A stretch of DNA of 64,000 bases from Sphingomonas quercus (GTDB lineage: Bacteria > Pseudomonadota > Alphaproteobacteria > Sphingomonadales > Sphingomonadaceae): the NCBI RefSeq assembly GCF_018863195.1, contig NZ_JAHKRT010000007.1, positions 180,009 to 244,008 of the forward strand, written 5' to 3'. Under the pieces are notes generated by a model. That model was given only the letters and a program-made list of their open reading frames with translations. It was not told the DNA's origin and did no database searches. This document shows, one piece after another, positions 1 to 8,850 of this stretch (position 1 is its first letter; every line of letters begins with the position of its first letter). Position numbers and translations under genes: made by a program.

Positions 1-1
1 G

Positions 2-55
2 GCCGGCGAGCTGGTGCAGCTGTTCGAGGAGCGGGGCATCGCGCACAAGGCGTGA
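2..55 (+). CDS. C-terminal end of an upstream gene (partial)
   Basis: An open frame enters from the left edge and ends at the TGA at 53-55, giving a 17-residue tail ending in ...RGIAHKA. The fragment is too short to identify. Its stop overlaps an ATG at 55, so the next gene may be translationally coupled to it. Confidence 0.5.
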   Translation, partial: AGELVQLFEERGIAHKA

Positions 56-129
56 TGGCGCGCGCACCCCGTTCGGGTGGAAGGGCGACAAAGCGTGACC
101 TTCTGCCCGAACGTCCCCATATCTCTTCC

Positions 130-987
130 GTGACAGAGCAGGCGCCCGACCACGTCCAGCCCCTCTCGCCGCTCGTGCGGCGGGTGCTGGCTGCCAATCC
201 GTCGCCCTTCACCTTCACCGGCACGCAGACCTATGTAGTGGGGAAGGGCGAGGTGGCGGTGATCGACCCCGGGCCCGATCTCTCGGCCCATATCGACGCC
301 ATCCTCGCCGCCACGGCGGGCGAGCGCGTCACCGCGATCCTCTGCACCCACACCCATCGCGATCACAGCCCCGGCGCCGCCCCGCTCAAGGCGGCGACCG
401 GCGCCGAGGTGATCGGTTGCGCGCCGCTGTCGCTCGACGATGACGGGCCGCGCGCCGATGCCGCGTTCGACACCGGCTACGCCCCCGACCGGGTGCTCGC
501 CGACGGCGAGCGCGTGTCCGGCCCCGGCTGGACCCTGGAGGCGGTCGCCACCCCCGGCCACACCTCCAACCACCTGTGCTTCGCGCTGGCGGAGGAGCGG
601 GCGCTGTTCAGCGGCGATCATGTCATGGGCTGGTCGACTACCGTCGTCTCGCCCCCGGACGGCGACATGGCCGCCTATATGGCGAGCCTCGACCGGCTGA
701 TGGCGCGGGCCGATCATCTCTATTATCCCGCCCATGGCGAGCCGATCGCCGAGCCGCAGCGCTGGGTGCGCGGCCTCATCGGGCATCGGCGGCAGCGTGA
801 GGGGCAGATATTGCGGCTGCTCGGCGAGGATGTCGGCCTGATCCCGGAGATGGTGGCGCGAATGTATTCCGGGATCGATCCGCGCCTGCATCCGGCGGCC
901 GGCCGCTCCGTGCTCGCCCATCTCATCGACCTTGAGGCGCGCGCCCGCGTCGCCCGCGACAATGACCGGTGGAGGCTGGCTGCGTGA
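130..987 (+). CDS. MBL-fold metallo-hydrolase
   Basis: Predicted cytoplasmic metallo-beta-lactamase-fold hydrolase. The zinc motif HTHRDH sits at residues 74-79 counted from the GTG at 130. Further metal-site segments are a TPGHTSNH block and an SGDHVMGW block, and the C-terminal 80 residues fit the winged-helix tail of LACTB2-like members. The substrate cannot be told from sequence. The frame stays open up to ATG 55, which would add 25 residues without family-like content. I prefer the internal GTG because homology-like sequence begins just after it, but ATG 55 overlaps the previous stop and remains possible. The stop overlaps the start of the DUF4230 gene (GTGA), so the two are probably co-transcribed. 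Confidence 0.8.
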   Translation: MTEQAPDHVQPLSPLVRRVLAANPSPFTFTGTQTYVVGKGEVAVIDPGPDLSAHIDAILAATAGERVTAILCTHTHRDHSPGAAPLKAATGAEVIGCAPLSLDDDGPRADAAFDTGYAPDRVLADGERVSGPGWTLEAVATPGHTSNHLCFALAEERALFSGDHVMGWSTTVVSPPDGDMAAYMASLDRLMARADHLYYPAHGEPIAEPQRWVRGLIGHRRQREGQILRLLGEDVGLIPEMVARMYSGIDPRLHPAAGRSVLAHLIDLEARARVARDNDRWRLAA

Positions 988-1664
988 AGCGCACGATCGT
1001 CATCCTGCTCGCCGCCGCCCTGATCGGACTGGGCGCGTGGTTGGGCCTTTCCAACCTCGGGCGCTGGTCGACGACCCCGCCCGATCCCGAGACAGTGGCC
1101 TCGGCCAGCCTGCAGGGTCTGCGCGAGCAGAATCGGCTGACGCCGTTCGCGGCCCGCTTCGTGGCGGTGGTCACCTCCAGCCAGTCCCGCTTCGGCCTGT
1201 CCGCGCGCAAGACGATGATCATGCCGGGCACGGTGCGTTACGAGCTTGACCTTGCCCGTCTTCAGCAGCGCGACCTTGCGTGGAATCCGACGACGCGGAC
1301 GCTGACGATCACCCTGCCGCCGGTCGAGGTATCCGGCCCGGAAGTCGATATGGCCGGCATCAAGGAATATGATTCGGGCGGCGTGCTGATGGCGCTCACC
1401 CATGCCGAACAGGCGCTCGATCAGGCAAACCGCGCCGCCGCCCAGCGCCAGCTGGTGGCACAGGCGCGGGAGGCAGCGCCGCTCCGCCTTGCCCGGGACG
1501 CCGCGCGCAGTGCCGTCGAGCGCAGCTTCGCGATGCCGTTGCGCGCCGCCGGCATCGACGCGACGGTCAAGGCCCGCTTCGCCGACGAGCCCGATCCCGC
1601 CGCCGCGCCGGAATATGTCGACCATTCCACCTCGCTGAACGAGGTCTACGCCTCTCCCCGATAG
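984..1664 (+). CDS. DUF4230 domain-containing membrane-anchored protein
   Basis: A 226-aa protein with one N-terminal hydrophobic segment (about residues 4-21) followed by a soluble domain resembling DUF4230, with the typical SLQGLREQNRLTPF-type opening. It is probably anchored in the inner membrane with the domain outside the cytoplasm. DUF4230 has no known activity. The start is GTG 984, which overlaps the stop of the MBL hydrolase and is preceded by GGTGGAGG at about 969. An in-frame ATG at 969 is less likely because it would overlap that ribosome site. Confidence 0.75.
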   Translation: MKRTIVILLAAALIGLGAWLGLSNLGRWSTTPPDPETVASASLQGLREQNRLTPFAARFVAVVTSSQSRFGLSARKTMIMPGTVRYELDLARLQQRDLAWNPTTRTLTITLPPVEVSGPEVDMAGIKEYDSGGVLMALTHAEQALDQANRAAAQRQLVAQAREAAPLRLARDAARSAVERSFAMPLRAAGIDATVKARFADEPDPAAAPEYVDHSTSLNEVYASPR

Positions 1665-1757
1665 GTCGGCCGACATCCCCTGCTTCGTCAACTTCGCCTC
1701 AACTCTGGCGGGGCGGGCGGGTCTCGCCTATCTGGGCGGCGAAGAGGAGTTTCGACC

Positions 1758-2756
1758 ATGAACGCCGTCACCGAGAGCCTCAAGGGCGTCGACATCCGCG
1801 CCGAGATCGATCGGCTTCGCAAGGAGCGCAATGCCGTCATCCTGGCCCATTATTATCAGGATCCGGTGATCCAGGATCTCGCCGATTTCGTCGGTGACAG
1901 CCTCGACCTGTCGCGCAAGGCGGCCGACACCGATGCCGAGGTGATCGCCTTTTGCGGCGTGCGCTTCATGGCCGAGGTCGCCAAGATCCTGTCGCCCGAG
2001 AAGACGGTGATCCTGCCGGACATGGCCGCCGGCTGCTCGCTGGAGGACAGCTGCCCGCCGCAGGAGTTCGCAGCCTTCCGCGCTGCCCATCCCGATCACA
2101 TCGCGCTCACCTACATCAACTGCTCCGCGGCGGTGAAGGCGCATTCAGACATCATCGTCACCTCCTCCTCGGCGGAGAAGATCCTTGCCCAGCTGCCGCT
2201 GGATCAGAAGATCATCTTCGCCCCCGACAAGAATCTCGGCGCCTATTTCAATCGCAAGACCGGGCGGGACATGCTGCTCTGGCCGGGCGCCTGCATCGTT
2301 CACGAGGCGTTTTCGGAGACGGAGCTGCTGAAGCTCAAGGCGCTGCATCCCGGCGCGCCGGTCGCCGCCCACCCGGAATGCCCGGCCTATATCCTCGATC
2401 ATGCCGATCAGGTCGGGTCGACGCGCGCCATCCTCGAATTCGCGCTGGCGACGCAAGCGGACACGATCATCGTCGCCACCGAGCCGCACATCATCCACCA
2501 GATGGAGAAGGCAGCGCCGCACAAGACCTTCATCGGCGCGCCCGGCGCCGACGGCAACTGCAACTGTAACATGTGCCCCTATATGGCGCTGAACACGCTG
2601 GAGAAGCTTTACGTCGCGCTGCGCGACATGCAGCCCCGCATCGAGCTGGACGAGGCGACCCGCCTAGCCGCCAAGGCGCCGCTCGATCGCATGCTGGCCA
2701 TGGCCGCCGGCACGGTCGGCCTCGGCGATCTCGGCCTGCGCCAGGTGAAGGGGTGA
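1758..2756 (+). CDS. nadA: Quinolinate synthase
   Basis: NadA condenses iminoaspartate with dihydroxyacetone phosphate to quinolinate in de novo NAD synthesis, using a [4Fe-4S] cluster. The 332-aa length is normal. Family blocks are visible: an [10 protein letters not shown] opening, a [10 protein letters not shown] loop, the HPECP motif, a TEPHIIHQM segment and the Cys-rich [11 protein letters not shown] near the C-terminus. GAAGAGGAG precedes the ATG. It overlaps nadC by 4 nt, so the two enzymes are translationally coupled. No nadB (L-aspartate oxidase) lies in the window, so iminoaspartate must come from elsewhere in the genome. Confidence 0.97.
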   Translation: MNAVTESLKGVDIRAEIDRLRKERNAVILAHYYQDPVIQDLADFVGDSLDLSRKAADTDAEVIAFCGVRFMAEVAKILSPEKTVILPDMAAGCSLEDSCPPQEFAAFRAAHPDHIALTYINCSAAVKAHSDIIVTSSSAEKILAQLPLDQKIIFAPDKNLGAYFNRKTGRDMLLWPGACIVHEAFSETELLKLKALHPGAPVAAHPECPAYILDHADQVGSTRAILEFALATQADTIIVATEPHIIHQMEKAAPHKTFIGAPGADGNCNCNMCPYMALNTLEKLYVALRDMQPRIELDEATRLAAKAPLDRMLAMAAGTVGLGDLGLRQVKG

Positions 2757-3589
2757 TCGCGGGCTTCGACGTCGCCGCGTTCGTCGCCGCGACTCTGGCC
2801 GAGGATCTGGGCGACGGCGGCGACATCACGTCGGCGGCCGTCATTCCCGAGCAGGCCCGCTTCACCGGCGTCATGGACAGTCGCGACGCGATCACCGTCG
2901 CCGGCCTGCCCCTCGCCGAGGCGTTTTTCCGCACGCTCGATCCGGATGTCCGCATCGAGCGGCTGGTCGAGGATGGCGATCGCGTGTCGCGCGGCACCGA
3001 TCTGATGCGGATCGAGGGCAGGGCGCGCGCGCTGCTCACCGCCGAGCGCTCGGCGCTCAACACCCTTCAGCATCTCTCGGGGGTCGCGACGCTGACGCGC
3101 ACCTATGTCGACGCCATCGCGGGCACCGGCGCAGTGCTGCTCGACACGCGCAAGACCATTCCCGGGCTGCGCCTGCTCGAGAAATACGCCACCCGCATGG
3201 GTGGAGCGACCAATCACCGCATGGGCCTGTGGGATGCGGCGATGATCAAGGATAATCACGTCGCCGTCGCCGGCGGCGTCGCCGAGGCCGCGGCGCGCGC
3301 CAGGGCAGCGGGTATCGCCCGCATCATCGTCGAGGTCGATCGCGTCGACCAGATCGAGCCGGCGCTGGCCGCCGGCGCCACCCATTTGCTGCTCGACAAT
3401 ATGCCGCCGGCAATCCTGCGCGGCGCCGTCACGCTGGTCGGCGGGCGCGTGCCGACCGAGGCATCGGGCGGCGTCACGCTGGAGACGATCCGGGCGATCG
3501 CGGAAACCGGCGTCACCTATATTTCGGTCGGCCGCTTGACCCAGTCGGCGCCGGCGGCAGACATCGGTCTCGACCTCGCCACTGCCTGA
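2753..3589 (+). CDS. nadC: Carboxylating nicotinate-nucleotide diphosphorylase
   Basis: NadC converts quinolinate and PRPP to nicotinate mononucleotide, the step after NadA. The 278-aa protein shows the family blocks [11 protein letters not shown] near the N-terminus, [27 protein letters not shown], the EKYATRMGG loop and the C-terminal [20 protein letters not shown]. Start GTG 2753 overlaps the nadA stop and follows AAGGGG. The frame is open further upstream, but that part lies antiparallel to nothing recognisable and overlaps nadA. Confidence 0.97.
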   Translation: MIAGFDVAAFVAATLAEDLGDGGDITSAAVIPEQARFTGVMDSRDAITVAGLPLAEAFFRTLDPDVRIERLVEDGDRVSRGTDLMRIEGRARALLTAERSALNTLQHLSGVATLTRTYVDAIAGTGAVLLDTRKTIPGLRLLEKYATRMGGATNHRMGLWDAAMIKDNHVAVAGGVAEAAARARAAGIARIIVEVDRVDQIEPALAAGATHLLLDNMPPAILRGAVTLVGGRVPTEASGGVTLETIRAIAETGVTYISVGRLTQSAPAADIGLDLATA

Positions 3590-3601
3590 CCCGGAGCCTT
3601 G

Positions 3602-4315
3602 ATGCGCGCCCTGATCCTCGCTTTGCCGGCCCTGCTTGCCGCGCCCACGATGCTCTCCGCCCAGACGCCGGCGAGCTGCCCGTTGCCGGGCGCGCTGATC
3701 ACCCCGCACGATGCGCTGCCGAACGAGAACGAGCCGCGCCGCGTCGTGCCGATCGGCGGCTATACCCTGGCGATCAGCTGGTCGCCGGAATTTTGTCGCG
3801 GCAAGCCGGCGAGCTACAGCTTCCAGTGCAGCGGGCGTGCCCGGTTCGGCTTCGTGCTCCACGGGCTGTGGCCGGACGGGAAGGGGAAGGATTGGCCCCA
3901 ATATTGCGCGCCGACCGGGATCGTCTCCCCGCGCACGATCCGCGGCATGATGTGCGCAACGCCCTCCGAACAGCTCATCCAGCATGAATGGGCCAAGCAC
4001 GGCACCTGCATGCCCGGCGAGACGCCCGAAAGCTATTTCGCGCGCTCCTCGGCGATGTACCGCCAGCTCCGCTTCCCGGACATGGACCGTCTGTCGCGTG
4101 ATCGGTCGCTGACGGTGGGCGGCTTCCAGCGCGCCTTCGCCGCCGTCAATCCTGGCCTGCGTGCGGACATGATGCGCGTCACGGTGACGCGGGCCGGCTG
4201 GCTCGATGAACTATGGCTGTGTCGCGACACGCGGCTCCGGCCGGTGCGCTGCCCGGCGCATCAGGGCGGCGCGGCGCCGCAGCGTCCGCTCAGGATCCAG
4301 CGCGGTCGAGCGTGA
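3602..4315 (+). CDS. Secreted ribonuclease T2 family protein
   Basis: A 237-aa RNase T2-type endoribonuclease that is likely exported. Residues 1-22 form a signal peptide with cleavage near LSAQ. Both catalytic blocks are present: CAS I as FVLHGLWP and CAS II as HEWAKHGTC, each with its catalytic His, plus several Cys that could form disulfides. A TTG three bases upstream is in frame, but the ATG is the natural start. It follows nadC by 12 nt, which suggests a shared transcript, though the functions are unrelated. The 3' end overlaps the convergent DUF4112 gene by 26 nt. Confidence 0.88.
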   Translation: MRALILALPALLAAPTMLSAQTPASCPLPGALITPHDALPNENEPRRVVPIGGYTLAISWSPEFCRGKPASYSFQCSGRARFGFVLHGLWPDGKGKDWPQYCAPTGIVSPRTIRGMMCATPSEQLIQHEWAKHGTCMPGETPESYFARSSAMYRQLRFPDMDRLSRDRSLTVGGFQRAFAAVNPGLRADMMRVTVTRAGWLDELWLCRDTRLRPVRCPAHQGGAAPQRPLRIQRGRA

Positions 4316-4679
4316 CGATCGCCTGACCCGGGTGATGCCGGTCGAGGTGGCGGCGAACGATGCGCAGGTTGCGGCTGTTGGAGCGCCAGGCGAAATCGAA
4401 TATGTCGCCGACCACCGGGATCGCGCCGAGCAGCGTGTCGATGCCGATGTTCGCCGCCATCCGCGTCATCTGCCATTTCGACATGCCGAGGTTGCGCGCT
4501 TCCCAGATCAGGTAGGCGCCGAGCATCGCCCCCATGACGTCGCCGACCACCGGCACCAGCCCCATCACCGCGTCGAGGCCGATCGGGCGGTTGATGATCG
4601 GCAGCGTCATGCTCCGCTCCAGCATCAGCTCCATCCGCTCGACGCGGCGGCGGACGGTGAGCGGGTCGGGGCGTGGCAT
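4290..4679 (-). CDS. DUF4112 domain-containing membrane protein
   Basis: A 129-aa protein with two repeated hydrophobic blocks, GLVPVVGDVMGAMLGAYLIW and GAIPVVGDIFDFAW, each carrying the PVVGD signature of DUF4112. Both probably insert in the membrane. Function is unknown. The reading frame is open well upstream on the same strand, but family-like sequence starts at the ATG at 4679. It ends inside the 3' end of the convergent RNase T2 gene and starts 5 nt after the binding-protein gene, so it is likely co-transcribed with that gene. Confidence 0.85.
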   Translation of the reverse strand: MPRPDPLTVRRRVERMELMLERSMTLPIINRPIGLDAVMGLVPVVGDVMGAMLGAYLIWEARNLGMSKWQMTRMAANIGIDTLLGAIPVVGDIFDFAWRSNSRNLRIVRRHLDRHHPGQAIVTLDRAGS

Positions 4680-4684
4680 GGCGA

Positions 4685-6163
4685 TCAGCGGCGGTCGCGG
4701 TCGGCGCGGAGATGGCGGGCCGGGTGGAAGGCGCGGGGGCTTTCCCGCCAACCGGTCATCCGCCGCCCGACCAGCGACCAGCGCAGCGGCCGGGCGAGCG
4801 CGATATAGGGCACGTTCTGGGTGATCAGCCGGTCCGCCTCGCGCAGCATCACCGTCCGCTCGGCAAGCGTCGGCGCGTTGCGCGCGGCGATCAGCGCGCG
4901 GTCGCTCTCGCTGGTGCAGGGCACCTTCATCGCGCAGGCAAATCGGCGCAGATACCAGCTGGCGATCTCGCCCGGGGCGACCTGATCGACCAGCCGCAGG
5001 TCGGCCGGCGCATCCGCCGCCACCCGCGTCACCGCGACGCCAAGCGCCCGCCAATCCTGCGCCAGCCGGGCGAACACCAGCCGGCTGCCCGGGCCGTCGG
5101 GCAGGGCGACGCGCAATGCCGGAGGTTCGCCGTGCGCGCTACGCCAGATCGCGATCGAAGCGGCGGCGTCGGTGCGCCGGGTGTCGAGCGGCTGGTCCGC
5201 CCAGTCCGGCTCGCTTGCCATCGGCAGGTCGGCGACGTCTCCGCCGATCAGCCGCGTCTCGGGTTGCCAGCCGGGCGCGTCGAAGGCGGCGACGAGGGCC
5301 TCGCGGTCGATCGCCATGGCGAGCGCGCGGCGCACTGTCGGCGTACCAATGAACGAATCGGACGGCGCCTCGGCAAACGTCAGGCCGAACAGACCCGTCG
5401 CCGGATCGAAGCGCAGCGCCCCCGGCGGCAATTCGCTCGCGGCATGGGCGATGGGCAGGTCTACGAAGCGGCCGCCGAGCACGCCGTCCGAGCGGCCCAT
5501 GGCGAAGCGGACCACCGCCGCCGCCACCCGCTCGCCGCGGAGCCGGATGGTGTCGGCGTCGGTCTGTAGCGGCGCGCCGGGATCGGCTTCCGGGTCCTGC
5601 ATCACCCGCGGGCGCAGCACGATCGCGCCGTCCTTCGCTACCGAGGCGAGATAGGGCCCGGAGCCCTCGTCATCCTGCATCACCGCGAACTCGGGCTGGG
5701 CGAACAGCTGAAGCAGATTCGGGCGCGGCGAGGACAGGCGCACGTCCACCACCTGCGGCGTGACCGCGACGATATCGGTGATCGCGCCGGTGATCGGCAG
5801 ATAGGGGTTGCGGCTGCGCTGGGCGATGGCAAGCTTCAGCCGCCTGGCGACGTCTGCCGCCTCCACCGGCCGCCCGTCCGCCCAGTCGACGTCCGACAGG
5901 CGGAAGATGATGCTGAGGCCGTTGTTCGAAACCGTCCAGCGTTCGGCAAGCGCCGGTTCGGTCTGGCCGGATGCATCGAAGGCGACGAGCCCTTGCGCGG
6001 TGGCATCGGTGAGGAGGGCGGCCGGCGCCTCCAGCGGATGGCGTGCGCGATCGGCGAGCTTCGGTGCTGGCCCGATCACGCTCACCACGATCGGCTTGTC
6101 GTCCCCGCCGAGACCGCAGCCGGCGAGGAGCAGGGGCATGAGGAGACGGACGCATTGCTTCAT
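4685..6163 (-). CDS. Orphan ABC transporter substrate-binding lipoprotein (family 5)
   Basis: A 492-aa protein with a lipoprotein signal (LLLAGCG, lipid-modified Cys at about residue 16) and the layout of oligopeptide/nickel-type solute-binding proteins: DASGQTEPALAERWTVSNNG, RLSDVDWADGRPVEAADV and a later RRALAMAIDREAL block. It would bind a peptide or similar ligand in the periplasm. No permease or ATPase genes are beside it, so it either serves a transporter encoded elsewhere or has another role. Start is ATG 6163; the open frame beyond it runs through a tRNA gene. Confidence 0.85.
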   Translation of the reverse strand: MKQCVRLLMPLLLAGCGLGGDDKPIVVSVIGPAPKLADRARHPLEAPAALLTDATAQGLVAFDASGQTEPALAERWTVSNNGLSIIFRLSDVDWADGRPVEAADVARRLKLAIAQRSRNPYLPITGAITDIVAVTPQVVDVRLSSPRPNLLQLFAQPEFAVMQDDEGSGPYLASVAKDGAIVLRPRVMQDPEADPGAPLQTDADTIRLRGERVAAAVVRFAMGRSDGVLGGRFVDLPIAHAASELPPGALRFDPATGLFGLTFAEAPSDSFIGTPTVRRALAMAIDREALVAAFDAPGWQPETRLIGGDVADLPMASEPDWADQPLDTRRTDAAASIAIWRSAHGEPPALRVALPDGPGSRLVFARLAQDWRALGVAVTRVAADAPADLRLVDQVAPGEIASWYLRRFACAMKVPCTSESDRALIAARNAPTLAERTVMLREADRLITQNVPYIALARPLRWSLVGRRMTGWRESPRAFHPARHLRADRDRR

Positions 6164-6209
6164 CGGCGCAACCATAGACCGACGAAGGGCCGCTCGTCCA
6201 AGAGAGGAA

Positions 6210-6293
6210 TGGTGCGGACGGCGGGACTCGAACCCGCACTCCATAGGAAGCCGATTTTAAGTCGGCTGCGTCTACCGGTTTCGCCACGTCCGC
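6210..6293 (-). tRNA. tRNA-Leu (UAA)
   Basis: Acceptor stem GCGGACG (5' at 6293) pairs with CGTCCGC, followed by discriminator A and an encoded CCA at 6212-6210. The anticodon loop is CTTAAAA with stem GCCGA/TCGGC, giving anticodon UAA. The T-loop reads TTCGAGT. The length and extended variable region fit a type II leucine tRNA. Confidence 0.95.
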
Positions 6294-6353
6294 GCCGCCC
6301 CCAGAAGGCGCGCGGAGGGACATCCGTCAAGCGGGAAGCCGAATGCGAACGCC

Positions 6354-6632
6354 TCAGACGTTGAGGCGCGCGCGCATTTCCTTGCCCGGCTTGAAATAGG
6401 GCACGCGCTTGGCCTGCACATCGACGGCATCGCCGGTGCGCGGGTTGCGGCCCGTGCGCGCTTCACGCCCCCGAGTGGAAAAGGCGCCGAAGCCGCGCAG
6501 TTCGACGCGGCCGCCGCTGGCGAGGTGAACGGTGATCGTGTCGAAGAAGGTCGTCACGATGCGCTCGACATCCTTGATCGGAAGATCAGGATGGTCCCTG
6601 GACAGCAGCTGGATCAGCTCGGAACGGATCAT
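6354..6632 (-). CDS. ihfB: Integration host factor subunit beta
   Basis: A 92-aa HU/IHF-family DNA-bending protein. Characteristic blocks are the N-terminal [22 protein letters not shown] before the arm, and [12 protein letters not shown] with the Pro at the arm tip that intercalates in DNA. IHF is an alpha/beta heterodimer; the alpha subunit is not in the window. It lies downstream of rpsA, as in many proteobacteria, but a terminator separates the two. AAGGGGG stands upstream of the ATG. Confidence 0.93.
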   Translation of the reverse strand: MIRSELIQLLSRDHPDLPIKDVERIVTTFFDTITVHLASGGRVELRGFGAFSTRGREARTGRNPRTGDAVDVQAKRVPYFKPGKEMRARLNV

Positions 6633-6824
6633 TGCACCCCCTTGCGCTGACTTGACCGCCCCTCGTCACCGCATGTGCGCACCACAAACAGCATCGGATC
6701 AGGCTCGGTGTCGCCACTGCCCCCCGCAGTAAGCCGTGGCGGGAGCGGATGGCATAAAAACAGATCAATGTCACCTGTTGCGTCATTGCCGTGCGGCGGG
6801 TCGCTATCTGCCGACGCCGAAACG

Positions 6825-6850
6825 AAAAACGGCCGGCGCAAAGGCCGGCC
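6825..6850 (-). terminator. Rho-independent terminator after rpsA
   Basis: Stem GGCCGGC (6831-6837) pairs with GCCGGCC (6844-6850) over a 6-nt loop. Read on the minus strand it is followed by GTTTTT. It lies about 30 nt beyond the rpsA stop, so ihfB probably has its own promoter in the 190-bp gap below it. Confidence 0.75.
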
Positions 6851-6880
6851 GCTTCCGTTTTTTGAGGGAATCACCCCGGC

Positions 6881-8587
6881 TTACTGATTCTCCTGACGGG
6901 CCTTCAGCGCCTCGCCAAGGATATCGCCGAGCGACGCGCCCGAATCGGAGGAGCCATACTGGGCCACCGCCTGCTTCTCTTCCGCCATCTGCATCGCCTT
7001 GACGGAGAAGTTCGGCTTCTTCGAGCGATCGAAGCCGATCACCATCGCGTCGAACTTCTGGCCGACCTGGAAGCGCTCCGGACGCTGCTCGTCGCGGTCG
7101 CGGCCGAGATCGGCGCGACGGATGAACCCGGTGACGCCATCGTCGCCGACCTGCACCTCGAGGCCGCCGTCGCGAACCTCGAGCACGGTGACGGTGACGA
7201 CCTCGTTCTTGGACACGCCGCCGGCCGAAGTGCCGCCGGTGGCGACGCCGCCACGCTCAAGCTGCTTCATGCCGAGCGAGATGCGCTCCTTCTCCGGATC
7301 GATGTCGAGCACGACGGCGGTCACCGTCTCGCCCTTGTGATGGAGGTTCAGCGCTTCCTCGCCGGACACGCCCCAGGCGATGTCGGACATGTGGACCATG
7401 CCGTCCACATCGCCGTCCAGGCCGATGAACAGGCCGAATTCGGTGGCGTTCTTCACTTCGCCCTCGACGGTCGAGCCGACCGGGTGCTTCTCGGCGAAGG
7501 CCTCCCACGGATTGGCCTGGGCCTGCTTCAGGCCGAGGCTGATGCGACGCTTCTCGGCGTCGACCTCGAGGATGACGACCTCGACCTCCTGGGAGGTGGA
7601 GACGATCTTGCCCGGATGGACGTTCTTCTTGGTCCAGCTCATCTCCGAGACGTGGACCAGGCCCTCGATGCCCGGCTCCAGCTCGACGAAGGCGCCATAT
7701 TCGGTGATGTTGGTGACGCGGCCGGTGAACTTGCCGCCGATCGGGTACTTCGCGGCGGCGCCTTCCCACGGATCGCTCTCGAGCTGCTTCATGCCGAGCG
7801 AGATGCGCTGCGTGTCCTTGTTGATGCGGATGATCTGGACGCGCACGGTGTCGCCGATATTGATCATCTCGGACGGATGGCCGACGCGCTTGTAGCTGAG
7901 GTCGGTGACGTGCAGCAGGCCGTCAATGCCGCCGAGGTCGACGAAGGCGCCGTAATCGGTGATGTTCTTCACCACGCCGTCGATCACCTGGCCTTCATGC
8001 AGCGACTGGATCAGGCCCGAACGCTGCTCGGCGCGGGTCTCTTCCAGCACGGCGCGGCGGGAGACGACGATGTTGCCGCGGCGGCGATCCATCTTCAGGA
8101 TCTGGAAGGGCTGCGGCAGGTCCATCAGCGGGGTGACGTCGCGCACCGGGCGGATGTCCACCTGGCTGCCCGGCAGGAAGGCGACGGCGCCGTTGAGGTC
8201 GACCGTGAAGCCGCCCTTGACGCGGCCGAAGATCACGCCTTCGACGCGCGCGGTCTTGGCGAACTCGGCCTCGAGCTTGTCCCATGCGGCTTCGCGACGG
8301 GCGCGGTCGCGCGACAGCATCGCCTCGCCATGAACATTCTCGACGCGGTCGACATAGACTTCGACTTCGTCGCCGATCTTCAGATCCGCCTTCTGGCCCG
8401 GGGCGGCGAATTCGCGCAGCGCGACGCGGCCTTCCGACTTCAGGCCGACGTCGATCACGGCCATGTCATTCTCGATGCCGGTGACGGTGCCCTTGACGAC
8501 GCGGCCCTCGAAGCCGTCCGCCTGTCCGAGGGTCTGATCGAGAAGCGCCGCGAAATCGTCGCGCGTGGGGTTCGCCTGAGAGGCCAT
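6881..8587 (-). CDS. rpsA: 30S ribosomal protein S1
   Basis: A 568-aa protein built of six S1 RNA-binding domains. Repeated signatures are GVVKNITDYGAFVDLGG, GRVTNITEYGAFVELEP and GEVKNATEFGLFIGLDG, each followed by a RISLGMKQLE- or RISLGLKQAQ-type linker. S1 helps the 30S subunit bind mRNA. Length and order match alphaproteobacterial S1. The leader carries AAGGA about 13 nt before the ATG. It is normally next to cmk, but here a PEP-CTERM gene separates them. Confidence 0.98.
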   Translation of the reverse strand: MASQANPTRDDFAALLDQTLGQADGFEGRVVKGTVTGIENDMAVIDVGLKSEGRVALREFAAPGQKADLKIGDEVEVYVDRVENVHGEAMLSRDRARREAAWDKLEAEFAKTARVEGVIFGRVKGGFTVDLNGAVAFLPGSQVDIRPVRDVTPLMDLPQPFQILKMDRRRGNIVVSRRAVLEETRAEQRSGLIQSLHEGQVIDGVVKNITDYGAFVDLGGIDGLLHVTDLSYKRVGHPSEMINIGDTVRVQIIRINKDTQRISLGMKQLESDPWEGAAAKYPIGGKFTGRVTNITEYGAFVELEPGIEGLVHVSEMSWTKKNVHPGKIVSTSQEVEVVILEVDAEKRRISLGLKQAQANPWEAFAEKHPVGSTVEGEVKNATEFGLFIGLDGDVDGMVHMSDIAWGVSGEEALNLHHKGETVTAVVLDIDPEKERISLGMKQLERGGVATGGTSAGGVSKNEVVTVTVLEVRDGGLEVQVGDDGVTGFIRRADLGRDRDEQRPERFQVGQKFDAMVIGFDRSKKPNFSVKAMQMAEEKQAVAQYGSSDSGASLGDILGEALKARQENQ

Positions 8588-8786
8588 AAGCGTTGTCTAT
8601 CCTTAATTCGTTGCGGGCCGACCGGTTGTGTCCGGTGGTCTCATGTCCATGAGAATGCAAAAGGGCGCGACGGAAATCCGCCGCGCCTGCCCGGATCAGG
8701 CGCCGGCTATCCGGTCGGCTGCATCCGATTCCTGCCTCCTCGGGCACAATTACCCTTTGGACAGGCCGCGCCATACTCGAAAAGCA

Positions 8787-8820
8787 AAGGCGGAGCAAGC
8801 CTTACGGCCTGCCCCGCCTT
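8787..8820 (-). terminator. Probable terminator after the PEP-CTERM gene
   Basis: An imperfect long hairpin with arms at 8787-8801 and 8806-8820 (outer arm AAGGCGG/CCGCCTT). On the minus strand it is followed by TTTGCTTTT. It lies 30 nt past the stop of the PEP-CTERM gene and upstream of rpsA. Confidence 0.55.
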
Positions 8821-8850
8821 CCCCCACACCCGACGGATCGGGTTAATTGC

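Noticed and set aside
8640..8653. 14-bp palindrome CTCATGtcCATGAG in the rpsA leader
   Set aside because: Short palindromes of this kind arise by chance in 64 kb; no link to a regulator is visible.
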